A DNA stretch of 64,000 nt from Selenomonas sp. GACV-9 (GTDB lineage Bacteria > Bacillota > Negativicutes > Selenomonadales > Selenomonadaceae): assembly GCA_900116485.1 (NCBI GenBank), contig FPAX01000001.1:124001-188000 (forward strand), read 5' to 3'. Every line of letters begins with the position of its first letter. Within the stretch, counting starts at the first letter, position 1. The notes beneath the pieces were generated by a model, which saw nothing but the letters and a program-made list of their open reading frames with translations, did no database searches and was not told the origin of the DNA. Made by a program: the position numbers and the translations under genes. Shown here in pieces: positions 51,072 through 59,643 of the stretch.

Positions 51072-53246
51072 ATGGCGGACGAGCAAGCAGAGCTTTTGGC
51101 AGGGCTCAACAAGGCACAGCGGGAGGCGGTAACAGAGACAGAGGGATACGTGCGGGTGTTGGCAGGAGCCGGTTCGGGGAAGACCCGGGCGCTTAGCCAG
51201 CGATTTGCCTATCTGGTCAATGAGATTGGCATCATGCCGGGCAATATCCTTTGCGTGACCTTTACCAATAAGTCGGCAACGGAAATGCGCAAGCGGATCC
51301 ACTTGCTGACAGGAGATAATGACACGGGGTATATCAACACCTTCCATGGCTTTTGCGTGTCGGTGCTCCAAGAGGACAGCCATGCGGTGCAGTATCCGAA
51401 AAGTTTTCTGGTGCTCGACAACAGCGATATTGATGCCATGCTCAAAATTATCTATGAGGAGCGGCATTTGTCCCTGCGGGATATGACCTTTGCCAAGGCC
51501 CGGGATATGATCGAGATACGCAAGATCTTCACGGAGCCTAAGTATTACGAGGATATGATTGCCATGTCCCTAGAGGGGATCAAGGAAAAATACGAGGGCG
51601 CCGTGGAGCCTGCGGATATTATTTTCTATGGGTATCTATACCAGGAAAAGAAATGCTTTGGCCTTGACTACAACGATCTCATCAAGTTCACCCTCTACAT
51701 CTTCGAGCAGAAGGAAGAACTGCGGCTCAAATGGCAGCAGCGGCTTGAATACATAATGATTGATGAGTTTCAGGATATCGATGAGCTCCAATACCGGCTT
51801 ATGAAGATACTCTGTGGCTATCATAAGAATCTCTTTGTGGTGGGGGATCCCGACCAGACCATCTACACCTGGCGCGGGGCTAATATCCGTTATCTGCTGG
51901 ATTTTGACCAGGAGTTTTTGCCCACTAAGACCATCTACATGATGGAAAATTATCGCTCGACTCCGGAAATCTTAGCGGTGGCCAATGACCTCATTGCCCA
52001 TAACCGCAACCGCATTGAAAAGGACTTGCGCCCGACGCTTTCCAATGGGGAAAGTGTGCTCTGTGCCAGCAACGATTCTCCGGAACAGGAAGCTAAGTGG
52101 ATTGCCCAGGAGATTGCAAAGCTCCATGAACAGGGCGTGCCCTACCGCCAGATTGCCGTCCTTTATCGCGCCCATTATCTGACCCGTTCCCTAGAAGAAG
52201 TCTTCCTGCAGGCAGAACTTCCCTATACGCTCTACAGCGGTATCCATTTCTTTGACCGCAAGGAAATCAAGGATGCGCTATCTTATCTGCGCATGATTGC
52301 CTATCGCGACGATTTGTCGTTCCTGCGCATTGCTAATCTCCCCAAACGCAACCTCGGCGAGCGCCGCATGGCGTTTTTGCAGGAGTATGCCGCGCAAAAT
52401 GCTTGCAGTCTCTATGAGGCTTTGAAGAAAAATCTTGAACACGAGCTCTTTAAGGGGACTAAGGCGGGAGCTTTTGTGGAACTCATCGAGGAATATGCCT
52501 CGTCCTATAACGGCCGCCCAGTGTCGGAGGTCCTGGCGGCACTGCTTGATGCCAGCGGCTATGAGACCATGCTGCGCACCGAGGGCAGTCAGGAGCGGCT
52601 CGATAATTTAGCCGAGCTCAAGCAGGCCGTTTACGAATATGAGACTTCCTGCGGCGAAGAGGCGATGCTGGAGGATTATCTTTCTCGGGTAGCTCTGCTG
52701 ACCAACAGCGATACGGCAGAAACGGGAGACAAGGTGAAGCTGATGACCGTTCATGCGGCCAAGGGCCTGGAATTTCCCTATGTGTTTCTCTGCGGCCTTA
52801 ACGAAGGCATCTTCCCCTCGCGGAAGACGCGGACTCAGCAGGCGATGGAGGAGGAACGGCGGCTGGCATTCGTCGCCGTGACCCGGGCCCAGAAACGGCT
52901 TTATCTGTCGGCGGCCTCGGGGCTCAACTTCGATGCATCCCTGCGGTATCCCTCACGGTTCCTGTTGGAGCTTGACGATGAACTGTTGGAATTTTCCCAG
53001 CCTATTTCGGCGCTTACCCGTCAGGATGCCCGGGATTATATCCGGGACATGGATAGGCGCATGGCCCAGGCTAATGCCCCGAAAAAGGCGGTATTTGTCA
53101 AGGGGGACAAGGTGCTGCACCGCATCATGGGGGAAGGGGAGATACTTTCCATAAATAGCGACAAGGGAGCTTATCGAATAAAGTTTTCCGACATCGATAC
53201 CCCGCGGGAAATCTCGTTTAAGGCTAAGCTGGAAAAGATTTCCTAA
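51072..53246 (+). CDS. UvrD/PcrA-like superfamily 1 DNA helicase
   Basis: The 724-residue 3'-5' helicase has Walker A AGAGSGKT near residue 32, DEFQDIDELQYRL (Walker B), VGDPDQTIYTWRGANI, TVHAAKGLEFPYVFLCGL, and VAVTRAQKRLYL. A C-terminal Tudor-like tail (GDKVLHRIMGEGEILSI) like that of PcrA, used for RNA-polymerase or DNA contact, ends the protein. It acts in repair and conflict resolution. ATG 51072 follows GGGAGG; a TTG two codons earlier overlaps that site. A 120-base gap separates it from the unusual cluster, so functional linkage is doubtful. Confidence 0.9.
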   Translation: MADEQAELLAGLNKAQREAVTETEGYVRVLAGAGSGKTRALSQRFAYLVNEIGIMPGNILCVTFTNKSATEMRKRIHLLTGDNDTGYINTFHGFCVSVLQEDSHAVQYPKSFLVLDNSDIDAMLKIIYEERHLSLRDMTFAKARDMIEIRKIFTEPKYYEDMIAMSLEGIKEKYEGAVEPADIIFYGYLYQEKKCFGLDYNDLIKFTLYIFEQKEELRLKWQQRLEYIMIDEFQDIDELQYRLMKILCGYHKNLFVVGDPDQTIYTWRGANIRYLLDFDQEFLPTKTIYMMENYRSTPEILAVANDLIAHNRNRIEKDLRPTLSNGESVLCASNDSPEQEAKWIAQEIAKLHEQGVPYRQIAVLYRAHYLTRSLEEVFLQAELPYTLYSGIHFFDRKEIKDALSYLRMIAYRDDLSFLRIANLPKRNLGERRMAFLQEYAAQNACSLYEALKKNLEHELFKGTKAGAFVELIEEYASSYNGRPVSEVLAALLDASGYETMLRTEGSQERLDNLAELKQAVYEYETSCGEEAMLEDYLSRVALLTNSDTAETGDKVKLMTVHAAKGLEFPYVFLCGLNEGIFPSRKTRTQQAMEEERRLAFVAVTRAQKRLYLSAASGLNFDASLRYPSRFLLELDDELLEFSQPISALTRQDARDYIRDMDRRMAQANAPKKAVFVKGDKVLHRIMGEGEILSINSDKGAYRIKFSDIDTPREISFKAKLEKIS

Positions 53247-53315
53247 GCGCTTTATAATGGATATATGTGATAATGAATAGTTACAAGTTTTGTACAAGTC
53301 GAAGGAGGAAATTTT

Positions 53316-53930
53316 ATGGCTATGTTGATTGGCGTGATGATTCTCAATCTGGTCATCAGCTTTTTGAATGCCCGCAACGTCGGGCGCATTTGGGCGGAGT
53401 CCAAGGCAGTTGGCGGCTGGATCCGCCTGCTGGCATGGTGCGGAGCCATCCAGTCGGCGGTGGGTTTTACCTTCGTCTATGCGATTGTCGTTTCCTATAT
53501 TGCCGTATCGACGGGGTATCTGCCCGCCAGCATGCTCGGCGTATTGTCCAGCCTCATCTATCTGATGATTATCGTGCCGGCCATTGGCTCGGGCATCATC
53601 ATCACGATTCAGTCCTGGATAAACTTTGCCCGGGAAAAATCGTTGATGAATCTTGGTGTTGCCGGCTGGAATACCTTCGCTCAGGCCTATAACACCTATA
53701 ATGCTATTCAGAGCTTTGGTCCGGCCCTCGATACGGTGCAGGAAGGTCTTGGCGGTCTGTTTGATGGCGACAGCGATTCGGATAATTCCACCATGCGGGT
53801 CATCTTGCTGGCGGCAATCATCTTGCTGGCTGGTGTCATGACGACGACGGTCATTATCCGCCGCTATGAGGCAAGCCTGCCGGTTTCGGAAGAAGTCCGG
53901 AACGGCAACCGCGATTTGCAATATCGCTAA
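53316..53930 (+). CDS. Hypothetical membrane protein
   Basis: I do not recognise this 204-residue protein. Hydrophobic segments lie at about residues 1-17, 36-62, 68-95 and 163-181. A hydrophilic region (about 105-160; AREKSLMNLG, then an acidic GDSDSDNS stretch) sits before the last one, and the C-terminus is charged. AAGGAGGA gives a strong ribosome-binding site. It stands alone between the helicase and the convergent yolD-polymerase operon; it could be a late member of the 37-51 kb cluster, but nothing in the sequence shows this. Confidence 0.6.
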   Translation: MAMLIGVMILNLVISFLNARNVGRIWAESKAVGGWIRLLAWCGAIQSAVGFTFVYAIVVSYIAVSTGYLPASMLGVLSSLIYLMIIVPAIGSGIIITIQSWINFAREKSLMNLGVAGWNTFAQAYNTYNAIQSFGPALDTVQEGLGGLFDGDSDSDNSTMRVILLAAIILLAGVMTTTVIIRRYEASLPVSEEVRNGNRDLQYR

Positions 53931-53959
53931 AAAAACATCCAGCTCATACGGGCTGGATG
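53929..53959 (-). terminator. Terminator of the yolD-polymerase operon (bidirectional)
   Basis: CATCCAGC (53936-53943) pairs with GCTGGATG (53952-53959). On the minus strand seven T residues follow. The stem overlaps the yolD stop codon and can also stop the convergent + gene. Confidence 0.8.
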
Positions 53960-54354
53960 CGGACAATATGAATAAGGTCGATGCCTGTGCCATCGGTTAG
54001 CAATAATTGCTGGCGCGGGTTATCGAGCTTTTTGATGACGGCGGTTCGCGTTTCATAGCGGCCGCCGTCTTTGTATGAATCGGCCACAAAATAAGTAATG
54101 GCCGCCTGGTGCGCTGGACTGGCGAGAACCTGCTGGAGCTGGCGGTTTAAGAGTTCTAGTTCGTCGTCGGCAAGGTTTGGAGGCGGTAGGGTAACGCGGG
54201 CGCTTTCCCGCACGGCCTCTTCGTAACCCGTCAGCGCCGCAAAGGGGGAAAACTGTGCGGCCCGCTTGGCAAGTGGCATAGGGGGATGAGAGCTGGAGAC
54301 ATGGTGGGGAAGGTTAATGATATCGTCGTAGTTTTTGGGATGATGTTCCTTCAT
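53944..54354 (-). CDS. YolD-like family protein
   Basis: The 136-residue protein has the YolD pattern: DIINLPHHVSSSHPPMPLAK, RAAQFSPFAALTGYEEAVRE and a C-terminal beta-rich region with RYETRTAVIKKLD and LLLTDGTGIDLIHI. YolD proteins are encoded with UvrX/UmuC-type polymerases in Firmicutes and are thought to act like UmuD. Here the start overlaps the polymerase stop by 4 bases (ATGA), which confirms the pairing. Confidence 0.85.
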   Translation of the reverse strand: MKEHHPKNYDDIINLPHHVSSSHPPMPLAKRAAQFSPFAALTGYEEAVRESARVTLPPPNLADDELELLNRQLQQVLASPAHQAAITYFVADSYKDGGRYETRTAVIKKLDNPRQQLLLTDGTGIDLIHIVRIQPV

Positions 54355-55847
54355 GCCCGATGACCTCCAATCTGATTGTTGCGGCTGATGGTAGTGGCTC
54401 CTTCCTGCAGGTTGGCGCCCTTTAAGATGGCATTTTTGCCAAAGCGTTTCTTGAGGGCGACGATGGTCTGCTGGATGGAGGCTTCTTTGACAGTTGACTG
54501 ATTAAGTTCTGTTTTTTCCGGTTCGGCAAATAAGTCAAGTTCTGCTGGTGGCGGTGCGATTTGATAGGCGGCTTGGGAAATGGTGTCGCCAAAGGTAATG
54601 GTCAGGCGGCGCACCAATAGATCTTTATCCACAATGGCGGCAAAGAGTTCCCGGACAGTTTTTAACAGCAGTGCGGATGAGGCGGTAGGAGTGGCAAACT
54701 GCCTGCTGCCGTGGGCGGGCTTTGGCACCATGCGGCCATAGTGGTCACGGTGCAGCGGGCCGCGATAGTTTTTACGCGTGTTTTCAATATCATAGCCCAC
54801 GTCAAGGATGAGTTGACTGGTCAATAATTTCTTATCCACCAGTTCCAGGACCAAAAGGTCCGTCATTTCCCAGGCCACCAGGGCGGCCTTATCGTAGGGA
54901 TAGGGGCTTTGGAGCACCTGACCGGAGCCGATGCTGGTGGCCGCTGGCTTATAGCCCTTGATGGCGGCCATGGTGCAGGGCTCATAACCCCAGGCATGGT
55001 CGATGAGCAGCTCTGCATTGACGCCAAAGAGACGGTAGAGCAGTTCTTCGTTATGAAAATCCGTGGCTTTGCCTAACGAGCAGCGGGCAATATCCCCCAT
55101 GGTGTAGAGCCCATGCTGCTCGAGTTTTTTGGCATAGCCCCGGCCAACGCGCCAAAAATCGGTAAGGGGTCGATGGTTCCAGAGGGTCTGCCGGTAGTTT
55201 TTTTCGTCCAGCACTGCGATGCGGACGCCATAAGCGTCAGGGGCCATGTGCTTGGCAACGATATCCATCGCGACCTTGCTAAGGTACAGGTTCGGGGCGA
55301 CGCCGGCCGTGGCCGTGATCTGGGTAGACTCATAGACCGCATGGATCATGCGGCGTGTCAGTTCCTCAGCTGAGCAGTGGTAGGTCGACAGGTAATGCGT
55401 AAGGTCGATAAAGACTTCATCAATTGAGTAGACGTGGATATCTTCAGGGGCAATAAACTTGAGGTAAAGTGTATAGATCTCGGTGCTGATTTCCATATAA
55501 CGGGCCATGCGAGGCACCGCTGTGACAAAATCGATGGCCATCTCAGGATGCTCGGCAAGCTCCGCGGCATCGGCGGATTTCCCTGTGAAGCGATGCGCTG
55601 GCGCCTTGGCCAGCCGCAGTTGGTTGGCCTGTTTTACCTTCTCGATGACTTCAAACAGTCTTGCTCGACCAGGAATGCCATAGGCTTTGAGTGCCGGAGA
55701 TACTGCCAGGCAGATGGTCTTGTTCGTGCGGCTGGCATCGGCGACGACAAGGTTCGTCGTCAACGGATTGAGGCCTTTGTCGTGACATTCGACCGAGGCA
55801 TAGAAGGATTTTAGGTCGATGGCCGCATAGACAGATGAGGCAGTCAT
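54351..55847 (-). CDS. Y-family DNA polymerase (UvrX/UmuC type)
   Basis: This translesion polymerase of 498 residues has YAAIDLKSFYASVECHDKGL (first catalytic Asp), VYSIDEVFIDLTHYL (second acidic pair), the helix-hairpin-helix FWRVGRGYAKKLEQHGLYTM, and a C-terminal little-finger domain. The tail has a beta-clamp-like LDLFAEP. The frame is open 20 codons further upstream, but ATG 55847 has AAAGGAG and the family start. It carries one TGACNNGTCA palindrome internally at 54814-54823. SOS control is likely from the LexA-like site upstream. Confidence 0.9.
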   Translation of the reverse strand: MTASSVYAAIDLKSFYASVECHDKGLNPLTTNLVVADASRTNKTICLAVSPALKAYGIPGRARLFEVIEKVKQANQLRLAKAPAHRFTGKSADAAELAEHPEMAIDFVTAVPRMARYMEISTEIYTLYLKFIAPEDIHVYSIDEVFIDLTHYLSTYHCSAEELTRRMIHAVYESTQITATAGVAPNLYLSKVAMDIVAKHMAPDAYGVRIAVLDEKNYRQTLWNHRPLTDFWRVGRGYAKKLEQHGLYTMGDIARCSLGKATDFHNEELLYRLFGVNAELLIDHAWGYEPCTMAAIKGYKPAATSIGSGQVLQSPYPYDKAALVAWEMTDLLVLELVDKKLLTSQLILDVGYDIENTRKNYRGPLHRDHYGRMVPKPAHGSRQFATPTASSALLLKTVRELFAAIVDKDLLVRRLTITFGDTISQAAYQIAPPPAELDLFAEPEKTELNQSTVKEASIQQTIVALKKRFGKNAILKGANLQEGATTISRNNQIGGHRA

Positions 55848-55860
55848 GGGAATCTCCTTT

Positions 55861-55874
55861 CGAACATACTTGCT
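55861..55874 (-). promoter_or_regulatory. Possible LexA (SOS) box upstream of the Y-family polymerase
   Basis: CGAACATACTTGCT matches the Gram-positive SOS box (CGAACATATGTTCG) at 10 of 14 positions and one half-site is perfect. It lies between a weak minus-strand promoter (TTGTGT, 17 bases, TACGGT) and the ribosome-binding site. Plausible but imperfect. Confidence 0.35.
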
Positions 55875-55957
55875 ACTATTACCGTAGCATAGGACGAAAT
55901 AGAACACAAGCGCTATTTTGTATTTTTTATTGTCGGCAGGAAAAATTCAAAAAAGTG

Positions 55958-55986
55958 TTGACATTGAAAAATAATGGTGTTAATAT
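55958..55986 (+). promoter_or_regulatory. Promoter of tRNA-Lys
   Basis: A perfect TTGACA (55958-55963) and TAATAT (55981-55986) with 17 bases between them, about 47 bases before the tRNA. A GC-rich discriminator region follows. Confidence 0.75.
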
Positions 55987-56032
55987 AATACCTGTCCTTG
56001 AGGGACGGAGCCGAAAGGCTTTGAAGAAAATC

Positions 56033-56108
<76 letters not shown>

Positions 56109-56119
56109 TTGAGATTTGG

Positions 56120-56148
56120 GGCTGTCCATAGTATGGGCGGCCTTTTTT
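56120..56148 (+). terminator. Rho-independent terminator after tRNA-Lys
   Basis: GGCTGTCC/GGGCGGCC stem (two G-T pairs), 7-base loop and TTTTTT. Confidence 0.85.
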
Positions 56149-56175
56149 GTATATTTTTGCTTATGGAGGTTTGGT

Positions 56176-56940
56176 ATGCGTATTCTTTTGTCGAACGATG
56201 ATGGTGTTGACGCTAAAGGCATCGAGGCGTTGGTCAAGGCGCTCTACAAGGAGCATGAGGTCATTGTCTCGGCACCGATGTACCAGCAGAGCGGCATGGC
56301 CCATGCTTTGACGGTGGGCACGCCGATGGAGGTCAAACATCATGAACGGCTCGAGACAGATTATGGCATTACGGCAATTGCGGTTGACGGTACGCCGACA
56401 GACAGCGTCAAGCTCTATCTTGAGGCAATCGCAGGCGATAAGCAGCCGGATCTTGTCGTGTCAGGCATCAATCATGGGGCGAACCTGGCCACTGATGTGC
56501 TTTACTCGGGAACGGTCGGCGCGGCCATGGAGGGCTATCTACATGATATCTCGTCGGTGGCCCTGTCCCTCGATATTGACAGCCAGCTGTCCTATGACGA
56601 GGCGGCGGCAATCTTTGCCGCTGACTTGTCAAAGTTGACCGGTCAATTGACAAGTCAAACGGCTAAGCCTGTTTTCTATAATGTCAACTTCCCGAAACAG
56701 CTCAAGGATGGTCGCCCGCAGTATGTCTTTGGCCGCCAGGGCAAGCGCGATTATCTCAATGCCTTTGAGCGGGAGGAAAAGAATGGACATGTCTTTTATA
56801 CGATGGCTGGCGAGATCTATGATTCGGATAAAGGCAGCGCGACGGATATTTACGCTACGGAGCACGGCTATATTTCAGTGACGCCGCTGATTATTGACAT
56901 CACCGATTATATGGAGCTCGATAAGCGCCTGGAAAAATAA
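56176..56940 (+). CDS. surE: 5'/3'-nucleotidase SurE
   Basis: A metal-dependent nucleoside monophosphatase of 254 residues. MRILLSNDDGVDAKGIEAL carries the Asp-Asp metal pair at 8-9. APMYQQSGMAHALTVG supplies the conserved Ser-Gly, and VSGINHGANLATDVLYSGTVGAA the conserved Asn. The reading frame is open upstream, but ATG 56176 after GGAGG is the family start. Around residues 150-161 the protein contains LSKLTGQLTSQT, encoded by three consecutive TGACNNGTCA palindromes. This looks like a family-atypical insertion or hypervariable loop. Confidence 0.93.
   Translation: MRILLSNDDGVDAKGIEALVKALYKEHEVIVSAPMYQQSGMAHALTVGTPMEVKHHERLETDYGITAIAVDGTPTDSVKLYLEAIAGDKQPDLVVSGINHGANLATDVLYSGTVGAAMEGYLHDISSVALSLDIDSQLSYDEAAAIFAADLSKLTGQLTSQTAKPVFYNVNFPKQLKDGRPQYVFGRQGKRDYLNAFEREEKNGHVFYTMAGEIYDSDKGSATDIYATEHGYISVTPLIIDITDYMELDKRLEK
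56622..56657. repeat. Three TGACNNGTCA palindromes inside surE
   Basis: TGACTTGTCA (56622-56631), TGACCGGTCA (56636-56645) and TGACAAGTCA (56648-56657), spaced 14 and 12 bases start to start, lie within the coding sequence and keep the frame. Confidence 0.85.
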
Positions 56941-57010
56941 AGTGGCCGCAAACAGGTTTTCGTGATAAAATAAATTAGATTTGATTGACATGAACGGGGA
57001 GGAATTTCTA

Positions 57011-58252
57011 ATGGAATCTATGATTCGTGACATCAAGCTGGCACCTTCGGGACATGACAAGATCGAGTGGGTAAAGAACTTCATGCCGGTCATGGCAGCT
57101 GTTGATGAGGAGTTCTCGAAGTCCAAGCCTTTTGCTGGCAAGAAGATGGTCATCACCTTGCACCTTGAGGCCAAGACGGCTTATATGGCAGAGATCTTCA
57201 AGCATGCTGGTGCAGAAGTTGCCATCACGGGCAGCAATCCGCTGTCTACCCAGGACGACATCGCTGCGGCTCTCGTCGAGGACGGTCTCAACGTCTTTGC
57301 CTGGCATGGCTGCACCGAAGAGGAATACTTCACGTTCATCGATAAGGCCCTGGACATCGAGCCGGACATCATCATCGATGACGGCGGCGACCTCGTGCAT
57401 CTGCTGCATACGAAGCGCCGCGAGCTGCTGCCCAACATCATCGGCGGCTCGGAGGAGACGACCACCGGTGTCCATCGCCTGCGCGGCCTGGCCAAAGAGG
57501 GCAAGCTGGAGTTCCCGATGATCGCGGCGAACGATGCCTATATGAAATTCCTGTTTGACAACCGCTATGGCACGGGCCAGAGCACCTGGGACGGCATCAT
57601 GCGCACGACGAACCTCGTCATCGCGGGTAAGAATGTTGTCATTGCCGGCTACGGCTGGTGCGGCAAGGGTGGCGCTATGCGCGCCCGCGGCCTTGGGGCC
57701 AACGTCATCATCACGGAAGTCGATCCCATCAAGGCCATCGAGGCGGTATTCGATGGGTTCCGCGTCATGCCGATGGATGAGGCCGCCAAGATCGGCGACA
57801 TCTTCCTGACGCTGACGGGAGATAAGGATGTCATCTGCGAGCGTCACTTCCAGGTCATGAAGAACGGTGCGATGATGGCTAACTCGGGTCATTTCGACTG
57901 CGAAATCAATATCCCTGAGCTTGCGGGCTGCTCGGTATTGCGCCGTACGGTCCGCAACAACATCGAAGAATTCAAAATGGCCGATGGCCGCAAGCTCTAC
58001 CTGCTGGCCGAAGGCCGCCTGGTCAACCTGGCAGCAGGCGATGGCCATCCGGCTGAGATCATGGATCTCTCGTTTGGTGTACAGTTCTTCTCGGCACTGC
58101 ATCTGCTGAATCATGGCCGGGAAATGAAACCGGACGTCTATCTGATGCCCGAAGAGATCAATACGAAGATTGCGGAGATCAAGCTCAAGGCCCTCGGCGT
58201 AGGCATTGACGTGCTGACGCCGGAGCAGCGTGCTTATCTGAATCTCGAATAA
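57011..58252 (+). CDS. ahcY: Adenosylhomocysteinase family protein (SAH or S-inosylhomocysteine hydrolase)
   Basis: The 413-residue protein has the SAHH layout: GHDKIEWVKNFMPVM near the N-terminus, LHLEAKTAYMAEIFKHAGA, DDGGDLVHLLH, and GGSEETTTGVHRL. The NAD-binding VVIAGYGWCGKGGAMRARGL and NSGHFDCEINI follow. It is shorter than mammalian or E. coli-type relatives, as in archaeal and Thermotoga forms. The next gene encodes an SAH/MTA deaminase, so the physiological substrate may be S-inosylhomocysteine, as reported for Methanocaldococcus. ATG 57011 follows GGGGAGGA. Confidence 0.92.
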   Translation: MESMIRDIKLAPSGHDKIEWVKNFMPVMAAVDEEFSKSKPFAGKKMVITLHLEAKTAYMAEIFKHAGAEVAITGSNPLSTQDDIAAALVEDGLNVFAWHGCTEEEYFTFIDKALDIEPDIIIDDGGDLVHLLHTKRRELLPNIIGGSEETTTGVHRLRGLAKEGKLEFPMIAANDAYMKFLFDNRYGTGQSTWDGIMRTTNLVIAGKNVVIAGYGWCGKGGAMRARGLGANVIITEVDPIKAIEAVFDGFRVMPMDEAAKIGDIFLTLTGDKDVICERHFQVMKNGAMMANSGHFDCEINIPELAGCSVLRRTVRNNIEEFKMADGRKLYLLAEGRLVNLAAGDGHPAEIMDLSFGVQFFSALHLLNHGREMKPDVYLMPEEINTKIAEIKLKALGVGIDVLTPEQRAYLNLE

Positions 58253-58279
58253 CATACAAGTAAGGGAAGGAAGAGTAAC

Positions 58280-59560
58280 ATGAAAACACTGATCAAAAAC
58301 GTTTGCGCGGTAATGCCGGACGGCACGACGCCAGTAACGAATATCATGATCGACAACAACCGCATCGCGGGGATAGGCGATGTTCCCGAGGATTTCCGTC
58401 CGGGCAAAGTCATCGACGGCACGGATCATCTGGCTATACCGGGCTTTGTCAATGCGCATACGCACACGTCAATGACGCTGCTGCGCAGCTATGCTGACGA
58501 TATGGCCCTTATGGACTGGCTCAACAACGAGGTCTGGCCGGCTGAGGCCAAGATGACGTCTGACGACATCTATTGGGGTGCTATGCTGGCCATGCTCGAG
58601 ATGATCCGCACGGGTACGACGACCTTTGCCGATATGTATGGCCCCTGGATGGAGCGCGTGGCTGAGGCAACGATGGATGCCGGCCTGCGCGGTGTCCTGT
58701 CGCGCGGCATCATCGGTGTCGCACCGGATGGGGAGAAGAAGCTCGAAGAGAACGTCGAGCTGTACCGCAATTTCCATGGGGCAGCCGATGGCCGCATCAC
58801 GGTCATGTTCGGCCCGCATGCGCCGTATACGTGCCCGCCGGAGTTCCTCAAGAAGGTTGCGGCCAAGGCACAGGAGCTCGATGCGGAAATCCATATCCAC
58901 ATGCATGAGACGCTCGATGAAGTCAATGGCTCCCTCAAGGAATATGGCCGCCGCCCCTTTGACTGGGTAGCTGAGACGGGTATCTTCGAAGGCAAGGGAA
59001 CACTGGCTGCCCATTGCGTCCACCTCGACGACAACGATATCGAAATCATCAAGAAATACGGCATCCGCGTGGCGCACAATCCTGGCAGCAACATGAAGCT
59101 GGCCAGTGGCGTCGCTCCGGTACCGCGCCTGCTCGACGAAGGCGTCTGCGTAGCGCTCGGCACTGATGGTGCCTCGTCAAACAACAACCTCGACATGCTC
59201 GAGGAAGTGAACCTGGCGGCGATGCTGCACAAGGTGCACAGCTTAGATCCGGTAGCCGTTCCGGCCTTCCAGGCCCTGCAGATGGGCACGGAGTTCGGCG
59301 GCCAGGCTGTCGGCATTCCCGACATCGGCCGCCTGGAGAAGGGATGCAAGGCCGATATCACGCTGTTCGACATGAACAGTGCGGCTTGGTGTCCGCGCAA
59401 CAACCCTGTGTCACTGCTTGTCTACTCGGCCAATTCGAGCTCCGTCGACACGGTCATCTGTGATGGCAAGGTGCTGATGGAGAAGCATGAGCTCAAGACG
59501 CTTGATGAAGAGCGCATCTTGTTTGAAGCGCAGCGTTGTGCTGATCATCTGACGAAGTAA
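58280..59560 (+). CDS. mtaD: 5'-methylthioadenosine/S-adenosylhomocysteine deaminase
   Basis: This amidohydrolase of 426 residues has the metal-binding HTHTSM near residue 60 (in PGFVNAHTHTSMTLLRSYAD), FADMYGPW, a His in HIHMHETLDE, HCVHLDDNDIEII, and GTDGASSNNNLDML (metal Asp). It deaminates the adenine moiety of SAH or MTA to the inosine analogue. It follows the hydrolase after 27 bases with AAGGAAG upstream, and a terminator ends the two-gene operon. Together they form a SAH salvage module. Confidence 0.9.
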   Translation: MKTLIKNVCAVMPDGTTPVTNIMIDNNRIAGIGDVPEDFRPGKVIDGTDHLAIPGFVNAHTHTSMTLLRSYADDMALMDWLNNEVWPAEAKMTSDDIYWGAMLAMLEMIRTGTTTFADMYGPWMERVAEATMDAGLRGVLSRGIIGVAPDGEKKLEENVELYRNFHGAADGRITVMFGPHAPYTCPPEFLKKVAAKAQELDAEIHIHMHETLDEVNGSLKEYGRRPFDWVAETGIFEGKGTLAAHCVHLDDNDIEIIKKYGIRVAHNPGSNMKLASGVAPVPRLLDEGVCVALGTDGASSNNNLDMLEEVNLAAMLHKVHSLDPVAVPAFQALQMGTEFGGQAVGIPDIGRLEKGCKADITLFDMNSAAWCPRNNPVSLLVYSANSSSVDTVICDGKVLMEKHELKTLDEERILFEAQRCADHLTK

Positions 59561-59573
59561 GTGAAATCGCAAA

Positions 59574-59606
59574 GGATGCCTTTCCTGCGGGGAAGGCATC
59601 CCTTTT
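59574..59606 (+). terminator. Rho-independent terminator after the deaminase
   Basis: GGATGCCTT/AAGGCATCC 9-bp stem, flanked by AAA and CTTTT. Confidence 0.8.
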
Positions 59607-59643
59607 GCGTCATATTTAGTGTTAGCAAGAAAGAGGTGATCCC

